Below, piece by piece: positions 32,195 to 41,963 of a DNA stretch of 64,000 nt. Below the pieces are notes generated by a model. It saw only the letters and a list, made by a program, of their open reading frames with translations. It did no database searches and was not told where the DNA came from. The stretch is taken from assembly GCF_007859935.1 (NCBI RefSeq), contig NZ_SJPO01000001.1, positions 434,001-498,000 of the forward strand, given 5' to 3'. The position numbers were made by a program, and so were the translations under genes. Every line of letters begins with the position of its first letter. Position 1 is the stretch's first letter. The stretch is from Posidoniimonas polymericola (lineage in GTDB: Bacteria; Planctomycetota; Planctomycetia; Pirellulales; Lacipirellulaceae).

Positions 32195-34597
32195 ATGCGC
32201 CGCCAATGTCTCTGTGCAATTGTTGTGCTGGCGATCGCCAGCGCTGCCCCGGCCGCGGAGTTCAACCGCTCCTCGCTCCCGATCACGCAGCCGCCGTTCA
32301 AGGGCAAGATCGGCCTGACTCCGGCGGAGTCGACCAAAGACTTCCCCGCCCAGGTCGCCGCTCCGAAGGGCGCGCCCAACGTCCTGGTCATCCTGACCGA
32401 CGACGTCGGGTTCGGGGCGAGCAGCACCTTCGGCGGGCCGATCCCGACCCCGACCTTCGAACGGCTGGCGCGATCGGGGCTCCGCTACAACCAGTTCCAC
32501 ACGACCGCGCTCTGCTCGCCGACCCGGGCGGCCTTGATAACCGGCCGCAACCACCATCGCGTCTCGACCGGAGTCATCATGGAGGCCGGCGTCGGCTACC
32601 CCGGTTACAACACGCTGGTCCGTAAGTCGTGCGGCACGATCGGCCAGATCCTCAAGTACAACGGCTACAACACGTCGTGGTTCGGCAAGAACCACAACGT
32701 GCCCGACTGGCAGTCCAGCCAGGCGGGGCCGTTCGACCTGTGGCCCACCGGTTTGGGATTTGAGTACTTCTACGGCTTCGTCGGCGGCGACACGAACCAG
32801 TGGGCGCCCGCGCTGACGGAGAACACCCGTCCGATCGAGCCCCCCGCCAACGACCCCGACTACAACTTCGACGTCGACATGGCCAACCGCGCGATCGCAT
32901 GGATGCGGATGCAGAACGCCGTCGCGCCCGACAAGCCGTTCTTCTGCTACTACGCCACCGGCACGGCCCACGCGCCGCACCACGCCCCCAAGGAGTGGAT
33001 CGACAAGTTCAAGGGCAAGTTTGACCAGGGCTGGGACCAGGTCCGGGCCGAGACCCTCGCCCGCCAGAAGAAGCTAGGCGTCGTGCCCGAGGGGACGCGG
33101 CTGACGGAGCGTTCGGAGGGGATCGCGGCCTGGGACTCGCTGAACGACAAAGAGAAGGAACTCTACGCCCGCATGATGGAGGTCTACGCCGCCGCGCTCG
33201 CGCACGCCGACCACCAGTTTGGCCGCATCATCGACGCGATCAAAGAGTCGGGCGAGCTCGACAACACGCTGATCATCTACATCCAGGGCGACAACGGCGC
33301 CAGCGCCGAGGGCAGCGCTCAGGGCCTGCTCAACGAGATGACGTTCTTCAACAACATCGAGGTGCCGTTCGACACCGTTTACGAGCAGAGGGCCGAGCTC
33401 GGCGGGCCGATGGCCTTCAATCACTACCCGATCGGCTGGGCCCACGCCATGGACTCGCCATTCCAGTGGACCAAGCAGGTGGCGTCGCACTTCGGCGGCA
33501 CCCGCAACGGGATGGTGATCTCGTGGCCCAGCAAGATCAAGGAGGCGGGGCGGGTCTGCCCGCAGTTCCACCACGTGATCGACATCGCGCCCACGATCCT
33601 CGAGGCAGCCGGCCTGCCCGCGCCCGAGTCGATCGACGGCGTCACCCAGGAGCCGATGGACGGCGTCAGCCTGGCCTACACGTTCACCGAGCCGAAGGCC
33701 GAATCGAAACGCACCACGCAGTACTTCGAGATGTTCGCCAACCGGGCGATCTACGACAACGGCTGGGTGGCGTGCACCAAGCCGCCGATCGCGCCGTGGG
33801 TGAGCGTCGCCGACCCGGTCGACATCGTCGAGGGGTATGAGTGGGAGCTGTACAACATCAGCGAGGACTTCTCTGAGTCGAACAACGTGGCGTCGCAGCA
33901 CCCGGACAAGCTCCGCGGGCTGCAGCGGCTGTTCTACATCGAGGCGGTCAAGAACGACGTCCTGCCGCTGGACAACAGCAAGGTTGAACGGCTGGACGTC
34001 ACCAACCGCCCGAGCCTGACCCGCGGCCGCGACGAGTTCACCTACTACGACGGCATGACCCGCATCCCAGAAGGGTCGGCGCCCGACATGAAGAACAAGT
34101 CGTTTGGCATCACCGCCGTGGTCGAGGTCCCCGAGGGGGGCGCCGAGGGCCTGCTGATGACCCAGGGGGGCCGCTTCTGCGGACTCGGGTTGTACCTGCT
34201 CGAGAGCAAGCCGGTGTTCGTCTACAACCTGGCCGACGTCGAGCGGTACCGCGTGGAGTCGCCGCAGCCGCTTGGCCCGGGCGAGCACGTCGTGACGCTC
34301 GACTTCCGCTACGACGGCGGCGGTGTCGGAAAGGGGGGCGTTGCGACGCTCAGTGTGGACGGCAGCGAGGTCGCGTCAAAGCAGCTCCCTCGCACCATCG
34401 GCTACCGCATGTCGCTCGACGAGACCCTCGACATCGGCGAGGACACCGGCACGCCCGTGAGCGAGGACTACCAGGTCCCGTTCAAGTTCACCGGCGAGAT
34501 CGACAAGGTGACCATCAAGATCTCCGACCACGAGCTCACCGACGAGCAGCTCCACGAGTACCGCCAGCAGCAGGTCAAGGCGGCGCTGTCGCGGTAG
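32195..34597 (+). CDS. secreted arylsulfatase (S1 family, formylglycine type)
   Basis: An 800-residue protein with a signal peptide (cut at PAA/EF). The sulfatase domain starts with [13 protein letters not shown] (metal-binding Asp pair). The [12 protein letters not shown] motif holds Cys107, to be oxidised to formylglycine. Further residues are [18 protein letters not shown] and QGDNGA. The C-terminal 250 residues include a beta-sandwich-like part ([15 protein letters not shown]). The ATG at 32195 has GGGAGG 8 bases before it. Such long sulfatases desulfate sugars or aryl sulfates outside the cell and are very numerous in planctomycetes. It stands alone. Confidence 0.94.
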   Translation: MRRQCLCAIVVLAIASAAPAAEFNRSSLPITQPPFKGKIGLTPAESTKDFPAQVAAPKGAPNVLVILTDDVGFGASSTFGGPIPTPTFERLARSGLRYNQFHTTALCSPTRAALITGRNHHRVSTGVIMEAGVGYPGYNTLVRKSCGTIGQILKYNGYNTSWFGKNHNVPDWQSSQAGPFDLWPTGLGFEYFYGFVGGDTNQWAPALTENTRPIEPPANDPDYNFDVDMANRAIAWMRMQNAVAPDKPFFCYYATGTAHAPHHAPKEWIDKFKGKFDQGWDQVRAETLARQKKLGVVPEGTRLTERSEGIAAWDSLNDKEKELYARMMEVYAAALAHADHQFGRIIDAIKESGELDNTLIIYIQGDNGASAEGSAQGLLNEMTFFNNIEVPFDTVYEQRAELGGPMAFNHYPIGWAHAMDSPFQWTKQVASHFGGTRNGMVISWPSKIKEAGRVCPQFHHVIDIAPTILEAAGLPAPESIDGVTQEPMDGVSLAYTFTEPKAESKRTTQYFEMFANRAIYDNGWVACTKPPIAPWVSVADPVDIVEGYEWELYNISEDFSESNNVASQHPDKLRGLQRLFYIEAVKNDVLPLDNSKVERLDVTNRPSLTRGRDEFTYYDGMTRIPEGSAPDMKNKSFGITAVVEVPEGGAEGLLMTQGGRFCGLGLYLLESKPVFVYNLADVERYRVESPQPLGPGEHVVTLDFRYDGGGVGKGGVATLSVDGSEVASKQLPRTIGYRMSLDETLDIGEDTGTPVSEDYQVPFKFTGEIDKVTIKISDHELTDEQLHEYRQQQVKAALSR

Positions 34598-34817
34598 GCA
34601 GGCCCTGCCAGCGGCCTCCGCGATTGCCGGCGAAAAGGCGATACGCCAGTCCTTTGGTTGGCGATGATGCCGAGGGACTTCTGGGTGTCGACTTGGTAGA
34701 ATACGCAAAGCGGCAAGCACCGCCAAACGGCGCGGGCCGGCGTCGTTTTCTTTTGGCGACGAGTGCCGGCCGCGCGGTCCCTTCGGGCGAACCCGACCAA
34801 CGCAAAAAGGCCAGGCG

Positions 34818-35141
34818 ATGAACGCGTCCCATCAGGTGTCCAAGCACGCGAAGGAGCTGGAGCAGGCCAACGAGATCCTGCGGGAGTGGAACCGGCAGCA
34901 GCTGGTCGTGGCGGCCTACATCGCCTTCCCCGCCGCCGTCGGCCTGATCTTCGCGCTAGCCTTTACCGGCCTCCTGGGCGGCGCCGCGCTGCCGGTGGGG
35001 TGCGCGCTGGGACTGACGGCCGGGGTTGCGCTGTGCCGCGATCTGGTTCGCAGCCGCAGCGGCTCGCTCTGGATAGCTTTTGCGCTGGTCGCGCTGTTGT
35101 GGCTCGCTGCGATCGGCGTGGCGTTGATCTCACTGCTGTGA
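34818..35141 (+). CDS. small membrane protein (107 aa)
   Basis: An amphipathic N-terminus (HAKELEQANEILREWNRQQL, probably coiled coil) is followed by three hydrophobic segments: AAYIAFPAAVGLIFALAF, a Gly/Ala/Leu-rich segment (LPVGCALGLTAGVALC) and LWIAFALVALLWLAAIGVAL. It is not recognisable as a named family. It stands alone between the sulfatase and another hypothetical gene. Function unknown. Confidence 0.7.
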   Translation: MNASHQVSKHAKELEQANEILREWNRQQLVVAAYIAFPAAVGLIFALAFTGLLGGAALPVGCALGLTAGVALCRDLVRSRSGSLWIAFALVALLWLAAIGVALISLL

Positions 35142-35364
35142 GTGCAAGCGGCGAACGGCGTTGGCTATCGGTCTTGTTCTGCGATCTCGAGTGGCCCCGC
35201 TGCTGTTAGGTGCCTGCGCTGGTGCCTGCGCTGGTGCGTCGCGTAGTAAGTTCCTCGTCGTTCCGAAGCGATTTGTCAGTCGACGCGAACACTTGTGCTA
35301 CTCTCATCGGCTACGAACCAACCGTGCTGGGTTCAATCGCGTACTCAATAGACGAGGCAACACA

Positions 35365-36099
35365 ATGATTCGGCTTCTTGGCGTGTTTGCCGCGTTTGTG
35401 GGCGCGGTGGTTGTTGCGGCGGAGCCGCGCCCTTTGCTGGTGATTCAGGAGCGGGACCCGTGGCGCATGGTTATGGGGTCGGACAGCGCCAAGTTTGTAC
35501 TCTACGACGATGGTTCGATCATCTACCTCCGATCCGAACCGATTCCGGGCGATCCATTTGCGCGGCGGACCGTGGCGGACGCCAAGGCCCAGGTCGAGAA
35601 ACTGCTCGGCTTCGATATCGCCACCGCCGAGGACAATTATGAGCTTACGTGGACCACTGACCAGGTGACGACTACAGTTTGGACCCCTGCTAAGCAGATC
35701 CGCATCTACGGTAATTGGCGAGAGCGGCCTGCTAGGGGAGACCGCGAACAGTGGGCGACTCTTCCGGCCGAGCTCCGACAGGCGCTGACGCGGATAGAAG
35801 AGCAACGCGAGGCTGAGGGCAAGCCGTGGCTCCCAGAGTCGATCGAGGTGATGCTGTGGCCTTACGGAAACGCGCCCCAGGAATCAATTGTCTGGCCGGC
35901 CGCGTGGCCAGGCCTCGACGCCCCCACAACCCTCAACCGCGAGAATCTCTATCTTGTCTTCATGCCGTCGGAGCTGCTCCCGGATCTCCAGAAGTTCTTG
36001 GCGGCGCGGAAGCGAAAGGGCGCCGTGTTGATCGGAGGCAAGAAGATGTCGGCTGCTTACCGATTCCCGTTTGTCGGAGAGCAGGCTTGGATGCCGTGA
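35365..36099 (+). CDS. secreted hypothetical protein (244 aa)
   Basis: The ATG at 35365 gives a signal peptide (MIRLLGVFAAFVGAVVVAAE, cut at AA/EP); codons before it are of a different character. The mature part has FVLYDDGSIIYLRSE, ELTWTTDQVTTTVWTPAKQI and ESIEVMLWPYGNAPQESIVW. These are beta-strand-rich with no known catalytic motif. The base composition is lower in GC than the flanking genes. No family is recognised. It may act outside the membrane. Confidence 0.7.
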   Translation: MIRLLGVFAAFVGAVVVAAEPRPLLVIQERDPWRMVMGSDSAKFVLYDDGSIIYLRSEPIPGDPFARRTVADAKAQVEKLLGFDIATAEDNYELTWTTDQVTTTVWTPAKQIRIYGNWRERPARGDREQWATLPAELRQALTRIEEQREAEGKPWLPESIEVMLWPYGNAPQESIVWPAAWPGLDAPTTLNRENLYLVFMPSELLPDLQKFLAARKRKGAVLIGGKKMSAAYRFPFVGEQAWMP

Positions 36100-36297
36100 T
36101 GGCGAACCTGTCGGAACAAACGACTCTGGCGCGCCTACTAGCCACCAACATCGCCGTTTGCAGAGCACCCGTACGCGTATTCGACCCCACCGCGTGACTC
36201 GCTTCGACAACGAACTCGGAAAGACTCGCGGGCCGCGGCCGGTGGTGACGAGTCTCAGCGTGGCAACCGCATCGGGCGAGCGCGTTTCAACCCGCTA

Positions 36298-36732
36298 TTA
36301 TCGCAATGACTTCTGCATCAGGACGTGGGCAATGCCGACTTCCTCAAACTCCTGGCCAACCTGCCGATAGCCGAGCTTGCGGTAGAAACCAGCGGCCGGC
36401 ACGCGGGCGTGGAGCCGCACGTTCCTGTAGCCCCGTTGGAAGAGCTCTCGCTCGAGCGATTCAATCAGCTTGCGCCCATGGCCCCGCCCCTGCGTGTGCC
36501 GCACGACCGCCATCTGCCGGAGCTTAACCTCGCTCGGTGAGATCGGCTTCGCCACCACGCACGCCTGCAGCTCATCGCCCTCGAAGAGCCCGAAGTGCAG
36601 CTGGTTGGCCTCGAGGGCGAGCTCCTCCTCGTCGAGGCTGAGTCCGAGCGGGGCTCGCAAGACCTCTTGCCGCAACCTGCACGCGTGGCGGTAGTCGTCA
36701 GAGCTGTGGGCAATTTCGCGAAACTGTAGCAT
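36298..36732 (-). CDS. GNAT-family N-acetyltransferase
   Basis: A 144-residue protein. The acetyl-CoA binding segment VRHTQGRGHGRKLIESLERE has the Q/R-x-x-G-x-G/A pattern. Before it is the typical GDELQACVVAKPISPSEVKL-type strand region, and after it VRLHARVPAAGFYRKLGY, the conserved motif B. The ATG at 36732 is the first with a family-like start. The substrate amine is not known. Confidence 0.9.
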   Translation of the reverse strand: MLQFREIAHSSDDYRHACRLRQEVLRAPLGLSLDEEELALEANQLHFGLFEGDELQACVVAKPISPSEVKLRQMAVVRHTQGRGHGRKLIESLERELFQRGYRNVRLHARVPAAGFYRKLGYRQVGQEFEEVGIAHVLMQKSLR

Positions 36733-36828
36733 CGGGGGCGATGTCCTCTGCAGAGCAACCAAGCGGGCAGAAGCCGAGCGTTTGGCTTCGACTTACGCCG
36801 TCGCGAGCGTGAAGCAGACCGCACGGCT

Positions 36829-38523
36829 TTAATCCTCCTCGTACGCCTTGCCTGCCTTGTACCGTTTCAGACATTTTTTCATGTGAGCTTTCTCTTCCTC
36901 GGGCGCCGAGTCGAGAGCCTTGCGCTGACACTCGACGGCGTCGTCGAAGCTGCCTTGCGCCGCGTGGGCTGCTGCAAGCACGTAGTGGTCGTCGTATCCC
37001 ATGTCACCTGAGAGTTTGCGAGACTCTTCCGCCAATTGGACGGCGCGTTCTCCATCACGGAATCGAACGTCGGAACAAGTTGCCAGAATCCAGGCGAGGG
37101 TTCTGTACCTCGTGGAATTTTCTGGGTCGAGACGGATGGACTCGTGGTAGTCGGCGATCGCCTCTTGGAAGCTGCCACTTCTCGTCCACGCAACTCCGCG
37201 GTTGTTGTACGCAGAGGGGTCGTCGGGGTCGAAGCGTATCGTTTCGGTGAAGTCAGCGACTGCCTTGGTGTACTCACCTAGCCTAGTAAACGTGTTGCCA
37301 CGGTTGTTGTAGGCGTCGGCGTGCTGTGGGTCGCAGCGAATGGCCTCGCTGTAGTCCGCAATCGCTTTGTCGGGCTCACCTCTTCGATCCCAATTGAGGG
37401 CCCGATTGAAGTAGGCATCGGCGTATTGTGGATCGAGGTTGATGGCTTCGCTGCAGTCGGCGATCGCCTGGTCGTATTCTTCAAGTTCCGTCCACGCTTT
37501 GGCACGGTGATAGAAAAAATACTTTGCAGAGGAGTGCCTCGGTTCGAGACCAATCGCTTCGGAGTAGTCGGATACTGCCTTCGTGTATTCGTCTAATCGG
37601 GCCCAGGCACGTCCGCGGACGTAGTAGACAAGAGCGTCCCCGGGCGCGAGATCGATCGCTTTGGTGTAATCGGAAACTGCCTTCGTGTATTCGCCTTTCC
37701 GGGCCCAGGCACGCCCACGGTCGCTATACGCAAGGGCGTCCCCGGGGGCGAGGTGGATGGACTCGGTGAAGTCGGCGATCGCCTTGTCGTACTCCTCCTT
37801 CGTCATCCAGATCCGGCCACGGCTATGAAACGCGTACGCATCCACTGGGTTGAGGTGGATTGCCTCCGAATAGTCGTCGATCGCCTTGTCGTGCTCGCCC
37901 TTCACGGCCCAACAGTACGCGCGGCTTAGGTAGGTATGGGGGGACTGGGGGTCGAGTCGGATGGCATTGGTGAGGTCATCAATCGCATCGTCGTGATCAC
38001 CTTGTTCAGACCGAAGGCGGCCACGACTGCCTAACGCGTACGCGTCTTGCGGGTCGAGAGCGATGGCCTCTGAATAGTCGTCGATTGCCTTGCTGTCCTT
38101 TCCTTGCATGGACCAGGCGTAGGCGCGGTTTTGGTAGCAGTCGGGAGAGGTTGGATCGAGATGGATGGCCGCCGTGAAGTCGGCGATCGACTTGTCGTGC
38201 TCACCAGCCTTCCCCCAGGCCCTCCCGCGACCGCAGAGCGCGAACACGTCCTGTGGGTCGAGTTGAATGGCTTTGTTGTAGTCGGCGATGGCCTTGTCGT
38301 GCTCGCCGTTCTGGCTCCAACTGAAGCCGCGGTGCACATAGGCGACGGAATCATTCGGATCGAGAGCGATGGCTTCACTGAAGTCGGCGATGGCCCTGTC
38401 GTGCTTACCGAGCTCTCTCCACCTAGACCCCCGTTCGATGTAGGCGACGCAATCACTTGGTTCTAAGCGAATAGACTCGTCGCAACCTGCAATGGTTGCA
38501 TCGTGCTCGCCCATTTCACTCAT
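36829..38523 (-). CDS. TPR repeat protein with about 14-15 repeats
   Basis: A 564-residue protein almost wholly made of 34-residue TPR units with the pattern G-x-x-D-K-A-I-x-D-Y-S-E-A-I-x-L-D-P (EHDKAIADYNKAIQLDPQD, EYTKAVADFTETIRFDPDD). The C-terminus (about 60 residues) is a different helical cap with GYDDHYVLAAAHAAQGSFDD. No signal peptide, enzymatic domain or membrane helix is seen. The ATG at 38523 is preferred over a TTG at 38532. The nucleotide repeats are highly similar, and the local GC is lower than in the surrounding DNA. Such arrays scaffold protein complexes. Confidence 0.87.
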   Translation of the reverse strand: MSEMGEHDATIAGCDESIRLEPSDCVAYIERGSRWRELGKHDRAIADFSEAIALDPNDSVAYVHRGFSWSQNGEHDKAIADYNKAIQLDPQDVFALCGRGRAWGKAGEHDKSIADFTAAIHLDPTSPDCYQNRAYAWSMQGKDSKAIDDYSEAIALDPQDAYALGSRGRLRSEQGDHDDAIDDLTNAIRLDPQSPHTYLSRAYCWAVKGEHDKAIDDYSEAIHLNPVDAYAFHSRGRIWMTKEEYDKAIADFTESIHLAPGDALAYSDRGRAWARKGEYTKAVSDYTKAIDLAPGDALVYYVRGRAWARLDEYTKAVSDYSEAIGLEPRHSSAKYFFYHRAKAWTELEEYDQAIADCSEAINLDPQYADAYFNRALNWDRRGEPDKAIADYSEAIRCDPQHADAYNNRGNTFTRLGEYTKAVADFTETIRFDPDDPSAYNNRGVAWTRSGSFQEAIADYHESIRLDPENSTRYRTLAWILATCSDVRFRDGERAVQLAEESRKLSGDMGYDDHYVLAAAHAAQGSFDDAVECQRKALDSAPEEEKAHMKKCLKRYKAGKAYEED

Positions 38524-38862
38524 GTTCGTCAACTCACGCGTTTGGCAACGTGTTGCTCTTTGAAGGCAGTCGTGCTGGCGCCATCGCCAAGTTGGAAACC
38601 AGTAACTCGAGGGTAATTGTAACCTTCACGCAACACGACGTGAAACAGGATCAGGTCTCATGGGGGGGGAGGCAGGGGCACTGCTGCTTGGCGAACTTGG
38701 CGTCCTGGCGGCTCGTTCCCTCCCAGCCCTGACGTTCCTGGCCGCCCGCAAGAACTTCTCCATTTCGTTGTAGAAAGTAGGCCACCCAGCGCGGTAGATT
38801 ACACGCACAACTGAGGCATCGAGCAGAGCTCAGGGCGGTCGCCGTCCGAGAGTATCCAGCAG
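38524..38862. other. gap without a supported gene
   Basis: The DNA between the TPR gene start and the phage-like block has lower GC and no gene. It includes, on the minus strand, a segment (about 38755-38800) similar to 3242-3290; both encode a RAGWPxFYNE-like stretch that may be a remnant. Confidence 0.5.
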
Positions 38863-38920
38863 AGCCCGGCCCGAGGGAGCGTCGCTAACCATGCGGCGCC
38901 CTTCGGGCCGGGCTTTTTTT
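38863..38920 (+). terminator. terminator-like hairpin before the phage block
   Basis: The 5' arm AGCCCGGCCCGAGGG (38863-38877) and 3' arm CCCTTCGGGCCGGGCT (38899-38914) pair with few mismatches; T7 follows. It insulates the first gene of the block from upstream reading. A similar structure is at 48753-48795. Confidence 0.8.
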
Positions 38921-38954
38921 GTGCCCGTACCGAAAACGGAGCGAAAGGAACGCC

Positions 38955-39545
38955 GTGAAACGCGTCGTGAAAACACTGGCCGAGGCCGCGCCCGATATCC
39001 ACGATGGCGACCTCTTGCTGTTCCGCCGCCGGGGGCTGATTGCGATTGCGGGTCGGGGTGAGCACGCGCACGCCGCCAAGGCGGTCCGCTGGGGCGACGA
39101 CCTGTACTGCGTCGAGGTCCGCGAGTGGCACGGCGGCCGGGCGGTGACGCTCGCCAGCCAGGTGGGGCGCTACCCCGGCCGCATCGACGTTTTCGCCGCC
39201 AACCCGCGGCGGCGGTGGCCCGAGTACGACCGCGCCGCCGCCGCCCGCTACATGCGGCGGCTGGCGGGCTGCGACTACGGCTACGCGGCCGTGCTGCGGG
39301 CGGCGCTCTTGCACTTGCCCGTTGTGCGGGCGCTCGTCAGGCCCCAAACCGAGGACGATGCGGCCAAAGACGACGCGTCGGACCAGCGGCCGCCGTTCTG
39401 CAGCCAGGCGTGCGCCATGGCCGACCGCGTTGCGGGCGGGGTCGACCCGACGCCGCACTTGGCCGACCGGCTGACCGAGCCGGCCGATCTGGCCCGCAGC
39501 CCGTTCTACGAGTACCGATTCACCCTCTGTGGAGGCGATCAATGA
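38955..39545 (+). CDS. phage-type papain-like (permuted NlpC/P60-like) protein
   Basis: A 196-residue protein, GTG start at 38955 with AAAGGAA before it. The GDLLLFRRRGLI start followed by a His region (GRGEHAHAAKA) and a late Cys in PFCSQACAMADRVAG has the order His first, Cys last, as in permuted papain-like amidases such as YiiX. It would cut peptidoglycan peptide or amide bonds. The next gene overlaps by 4 bases (ATGA). No signal peptide is seen, so it could reach its target with a holin or as a virion part. The enzyme role is inferred. Confidence 0.6.
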   Translation: MKRVVKTLAEAAPDIHDGDLLLFRRRGLIAIAGRGEHAHAAKAVRWGDDLYCVEVREWHGGRAVTLASQVGRYPGRIDVFAANPRRRWPEYDRAAAARYMRRLAGCDYGYAAVLRAALLHLPVVRALVRPQTEDDAAKDDASDQRPPFCSQACAMADRVAGGVDPTPHLADRLTEPADLARSPFYEYRFTLCGGDQ

Positions 39546-40714
39546 CCCGACGACGCAACAGTCGCCGCGAGTTCGAGTTGGCCGTGCTGGTCGCCCTGAC
39601 CGTGGCCGCCGCGTTGGCGATCGTGGCGAGCTGCCGCGGGCAGTGTCCCGGCGGCGTCTGCCCCGCACCTAATGCTCAGCGGCCGCCGCAGCGGCCAATA
39701 CAGTGGAGCGAGGTCCAGCTCGGACCGCTGCTGTCGGCGGCCATCTGCCGCGTGACGAATCACCACGATGGCCACCACGCCGGCAGTGTGGAGCTCGGCA
39801 CAGGCACGCTGATCCGCGGCCGCGACGGCCGGCCCTACGTGCTGACCTGCAGCCATTTGTTTGACGCCGGCGTCGGGCGGATGACGGTGCGATTCGCCGG
39901 CGGGGGAGAGACGCCGGCCTCGATTGTCGCCCGCGACACGGCGCACGATGTAGCGTTGCTGGCGACGAACGCGGCCGCCACGCCGGTTGCGCACGCCGAG
40001 TACCAGAACGACCGCACGCTGGTCGCCGCCGGCCTGGGAGGCGATGGTCGCCTGCGGGCGGTGCGCGGCGACGCGGCCGGCAAGTCCACGCCTAACGGGG
40101 CCCGCTACCCGAGTGTCGTGATGCACGGCGCGGTGCGGCCGGGCGACTCCGGCGGGCCGCTGCTCAATGCCGAGGGGCACGTGATCGGCGTGGTGTGGGG
40201 CGCCCGCGGGAAGACGACCTACGCGACGGTCGGCGAGCCGCTCAGGGAGCTGCTGGAGCGGCTGCCACCAATTGAAGCGACGCCGCACGAGCCACGCGTC
40301 GCCGCCAACCCGCCCCAGATCGCACCGCCTCCCGAGTGCCGCTGCGAATGCCAGTGCGCCGGCGACTGCGTGCAGCGCGGCGACCTCGACCGCTACGCCA
40401 CGCTGGCCGACCTCCAGCGGATCGGCGTGCAGGGCGAGCGGTCACCGCCGCCCGCCGTTGACGCGGGGGGTGGGCACGGCGATTTGCTCTCGGGCGTGCT
40501 CGCCGCAGCGGCGACGGCGCTCGGCATCGGCGGTCCCGCAGGGGTGGCGTTGTTCGCCGCCAAGTTGCTGCTGCGGCGCCGCACCTCGCGATCGAGTCAG
40601 AGCCGCGGCCAGGGAGGTCCGCGCCGCGGCAGGTTTCCGCGCAAACCGGCAACGCCCGACCGACCAGCAGCAGTACGAGTGGAGCCAGCAAGAGAGCCGC
40701 CCGATCGCCGTTGA
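39542..40714 (+). CDS. trypsin-like serine protease, probably ended early by a frameshift
   Basis: 390 residues in the annotated frame. An N-terminal membrane segment (ELAVLVALTVAAALAIVASC) precedes a chymotrypsin-fold domain with the triad His105 (LTCSHLF), Asp136 (DTAHDVALL) and Ser203 (RPGDSGGPLL). A Cys-rich linker (CRCECQCAGDC) and a hydrophobic stretch (SGVLAAAATALGIGGPAGVA) follow. Past about nt 40596, codon third positions lose GC in this frame and regain it in the +1 frame, so the true protein probably continues to 40898. It overlaps its upstream neighbour by 4 bases. A role in particle maturation or in outer protein processing is possible. Confidence 0.8.
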   Translation: MTRRRNSRREFELAVLVALTVAAALAIVASCRGQCPGGVCPAPNAQRPPQRPIQWSEVQLGPLLSAAICRVTNHHDGHHAGSVELGTGTLIRGRDGRPYVLTCSHLFDAGVGRMTVRFAGGGETPASIVARDTAHDVALLATNAAATPVAHAEYQNDRTLVAAGLGGDGRLRAVRGDAAGKSTPNGARYPSVVMHGAVRPGDSGGPLLNAEGHVIGVVWGARGKTTYATVGEPLRELLERLPPIEATPHEPRVAANPPQIAPPPECRCECQCAGDCVQRGDLDRYATLADLQRIGVQGERSPPPAVDAGGGHGDLLSGVLAAAATALGIGGPAGVALFAAKLLLRRRTSRSSQSRGQGGPRRGRFPRKPATPDRPAAVRVEPAREPPDRR

Positions 40715-40898
40715 CACCCCTCCGCCGCCCCCGGCCGTAAGGCGCGAGACGCACTACGTCCCCTACGAGAACGACCGCTTCGCTCGCGCGCACCAATGGG
40801 CCAGCGAACAGGTCGCCCGCAAGTTCCCCGGGGCGGTGGAGGTTTTGACCACGCTGGACTCGTTGATCAAGCAGCAGATGAACGGGAGTGACAGCTAA
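40596..40898 (+). pseudogene. out-of-frame C-terminal part of the trypsin-like protein
   Basis: In the +1 frame relative to the protease gene, the stretch encodes about 100 residues with strong coding character (QQQYEWSQQESRPIAV, ETHYVPYENDRFARAHQWAS, KFPGAVEVLTTLDSLIKQQM) and ends with TAA at 40896. It has no credible own start codon or ribosome site. The simplest reading is a +1 frameshift near 40590-40596 (TCGCGATCG); a sequencing error or programmed shift cannot be told apart. Confidence 0.6.
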
Positions 40899-41070
40899 TC
40901 CCCCTCCCCGGCAGGGGGAGGGGTTAGGGGAGGGGGCAGAGTTTTCCGGTAGTTGGGGCTTCCCTGTACGAGCTCCCAAAGGATAAGCCACAGGCGTGGA
41001 TTGTGGTCCTCCAACCCCCTCCCTCAATCCCTCCCCCTGCCGGGGAGGGAGGACACGCTTGCGACCCGTG
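40899..41070. repeat. composite GC-rich repeat, copy 1
   Basis: It has a G-rich box (GGGGGAGGGGTTAGGGGAGG) preceded by its short complement, a middle segment ending near TTCCCTGTAC, and a C-rich box (CCCCCTCCCTCAATCCCTCC) with a short G-rich complement. It fills the spacer after the protease region. Confidence 0.85.
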
Positions 41071-41125
41071 AGCTCGCCAACTACTTCGCACGACCCACAG
41101 CACTTCACCCAACAAGGAATCAACC

Positions 41126-41959
41126 ATGCCAATCACCAACACCGATGCGGTCCTGTGGTACAACGTCGGCGTCTTTGGCGACGCCGGGTACGCGGTGCCC
41201 AATTGGTCGAACGACGTCGGCAGCCTCAATCCGCAGGTGCTCGACTGGGTCGAGCTGGTGGGACGCAACCTGTTCCACATCATGCACCACGAGGACGCCG
41301 ACCTGCGGATCCCGCCGTCGATCAACACCTGCAAGCGGGTGCACAAGCTGTACCTCCGCGCGGCAAACATCCTGGCCGGCAGGGCCGTGCCCGCGGGCGT
41401 CGACAACATGGAGGTCCGCCACGCCCGGCCCGCCGGCGAGGTGTTCCGCGTCTACCCGGTGCCGTACTTCAAGGTCCGCAACCCGTTCCTGCGGCGGTGG
41501 GCGGGGCTGATCTTGGTGTCGCTTTCCGAGGCCATGCAGCACACCGAGAACCGCAAGGAGATGGAAATCTCCACTGCGTTCGCCGGCACGGTCGGCCAGT
41601 ACGTGCGGCGGGTCTACACCAACATGGCGATCGAGCTGTTCGGCAAGACCCGCGAGGCGGCCATCGCCGACGGCTTCGCGCTGACCGACGCCGACCTCGC
41701 CGCGTACAACCCCGGCGCGTTCTTCACCTCGACCGAGATGGTCGACACCGTGCCGCGGCTCGACCGCGTGTTCACCGAAGACCGCCTCGAGGTCCTGGCC
41801 GAAGGGATCTCCGTCACCGAGCTCCCCGCCGACATCGGCCCGTGGCCGACCAACCTGACCAACTTCTACAGCGGCGTGCGGAGCGATGGTGTGATGCCGG
41901 GGGCGACGAGCGGCGGCAGTGGCGCTACCGCTGCGCCGATCATCCCCCCGGCGCCGTAA
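41126..41959 (+). CDS. phage-type structural protein, unknown (277 aa)
   Basis: I do not recognise the family. The N-terminus (MPITNTDAVLWYNVGVFGDA) and a compact fold with many aromatic and Arg residues (WVELVGRNLFHIMHHEDADL, YPVPYFKVRNPFLRRWAGLI) are followed by an Ala-rich stretch and a Gly/Ser/Pro-rich end. Location at the left of the morphogenetic genes and its own repeat-bordered transcription unit suggest a virion protein, for example a fibre, scaffold or tail-like part. There is no signal peptide. A good A-rich leader precedes the ATG. Confidence 0.6.
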   Translation: MPITNTDAVLWYNVGVFGDAGYAVPNWSNDVGSLNPQVLDWVELVGRNLFHIMHHEDADLRIPPSINTCKRVHKLYLRAANILAGRAVPAGVDNMEVRHARPAGEVFRVYPVPYFKVRNPFLRRWAGLILVSLSEAMQHTENRKEMEISTAFAGTVGQYVRRVYTNMAIELFGKTREAAIADGFALTDADLAAYNPGAFFTSTEMVDTVPRLDRVFTEDRLEVLAEGISVTELPADIGPWPTNLTNFYSGVRSDGVMPGATSGGSGATAAPIIPPAP

Positions 41960-41963
41960 CGGG

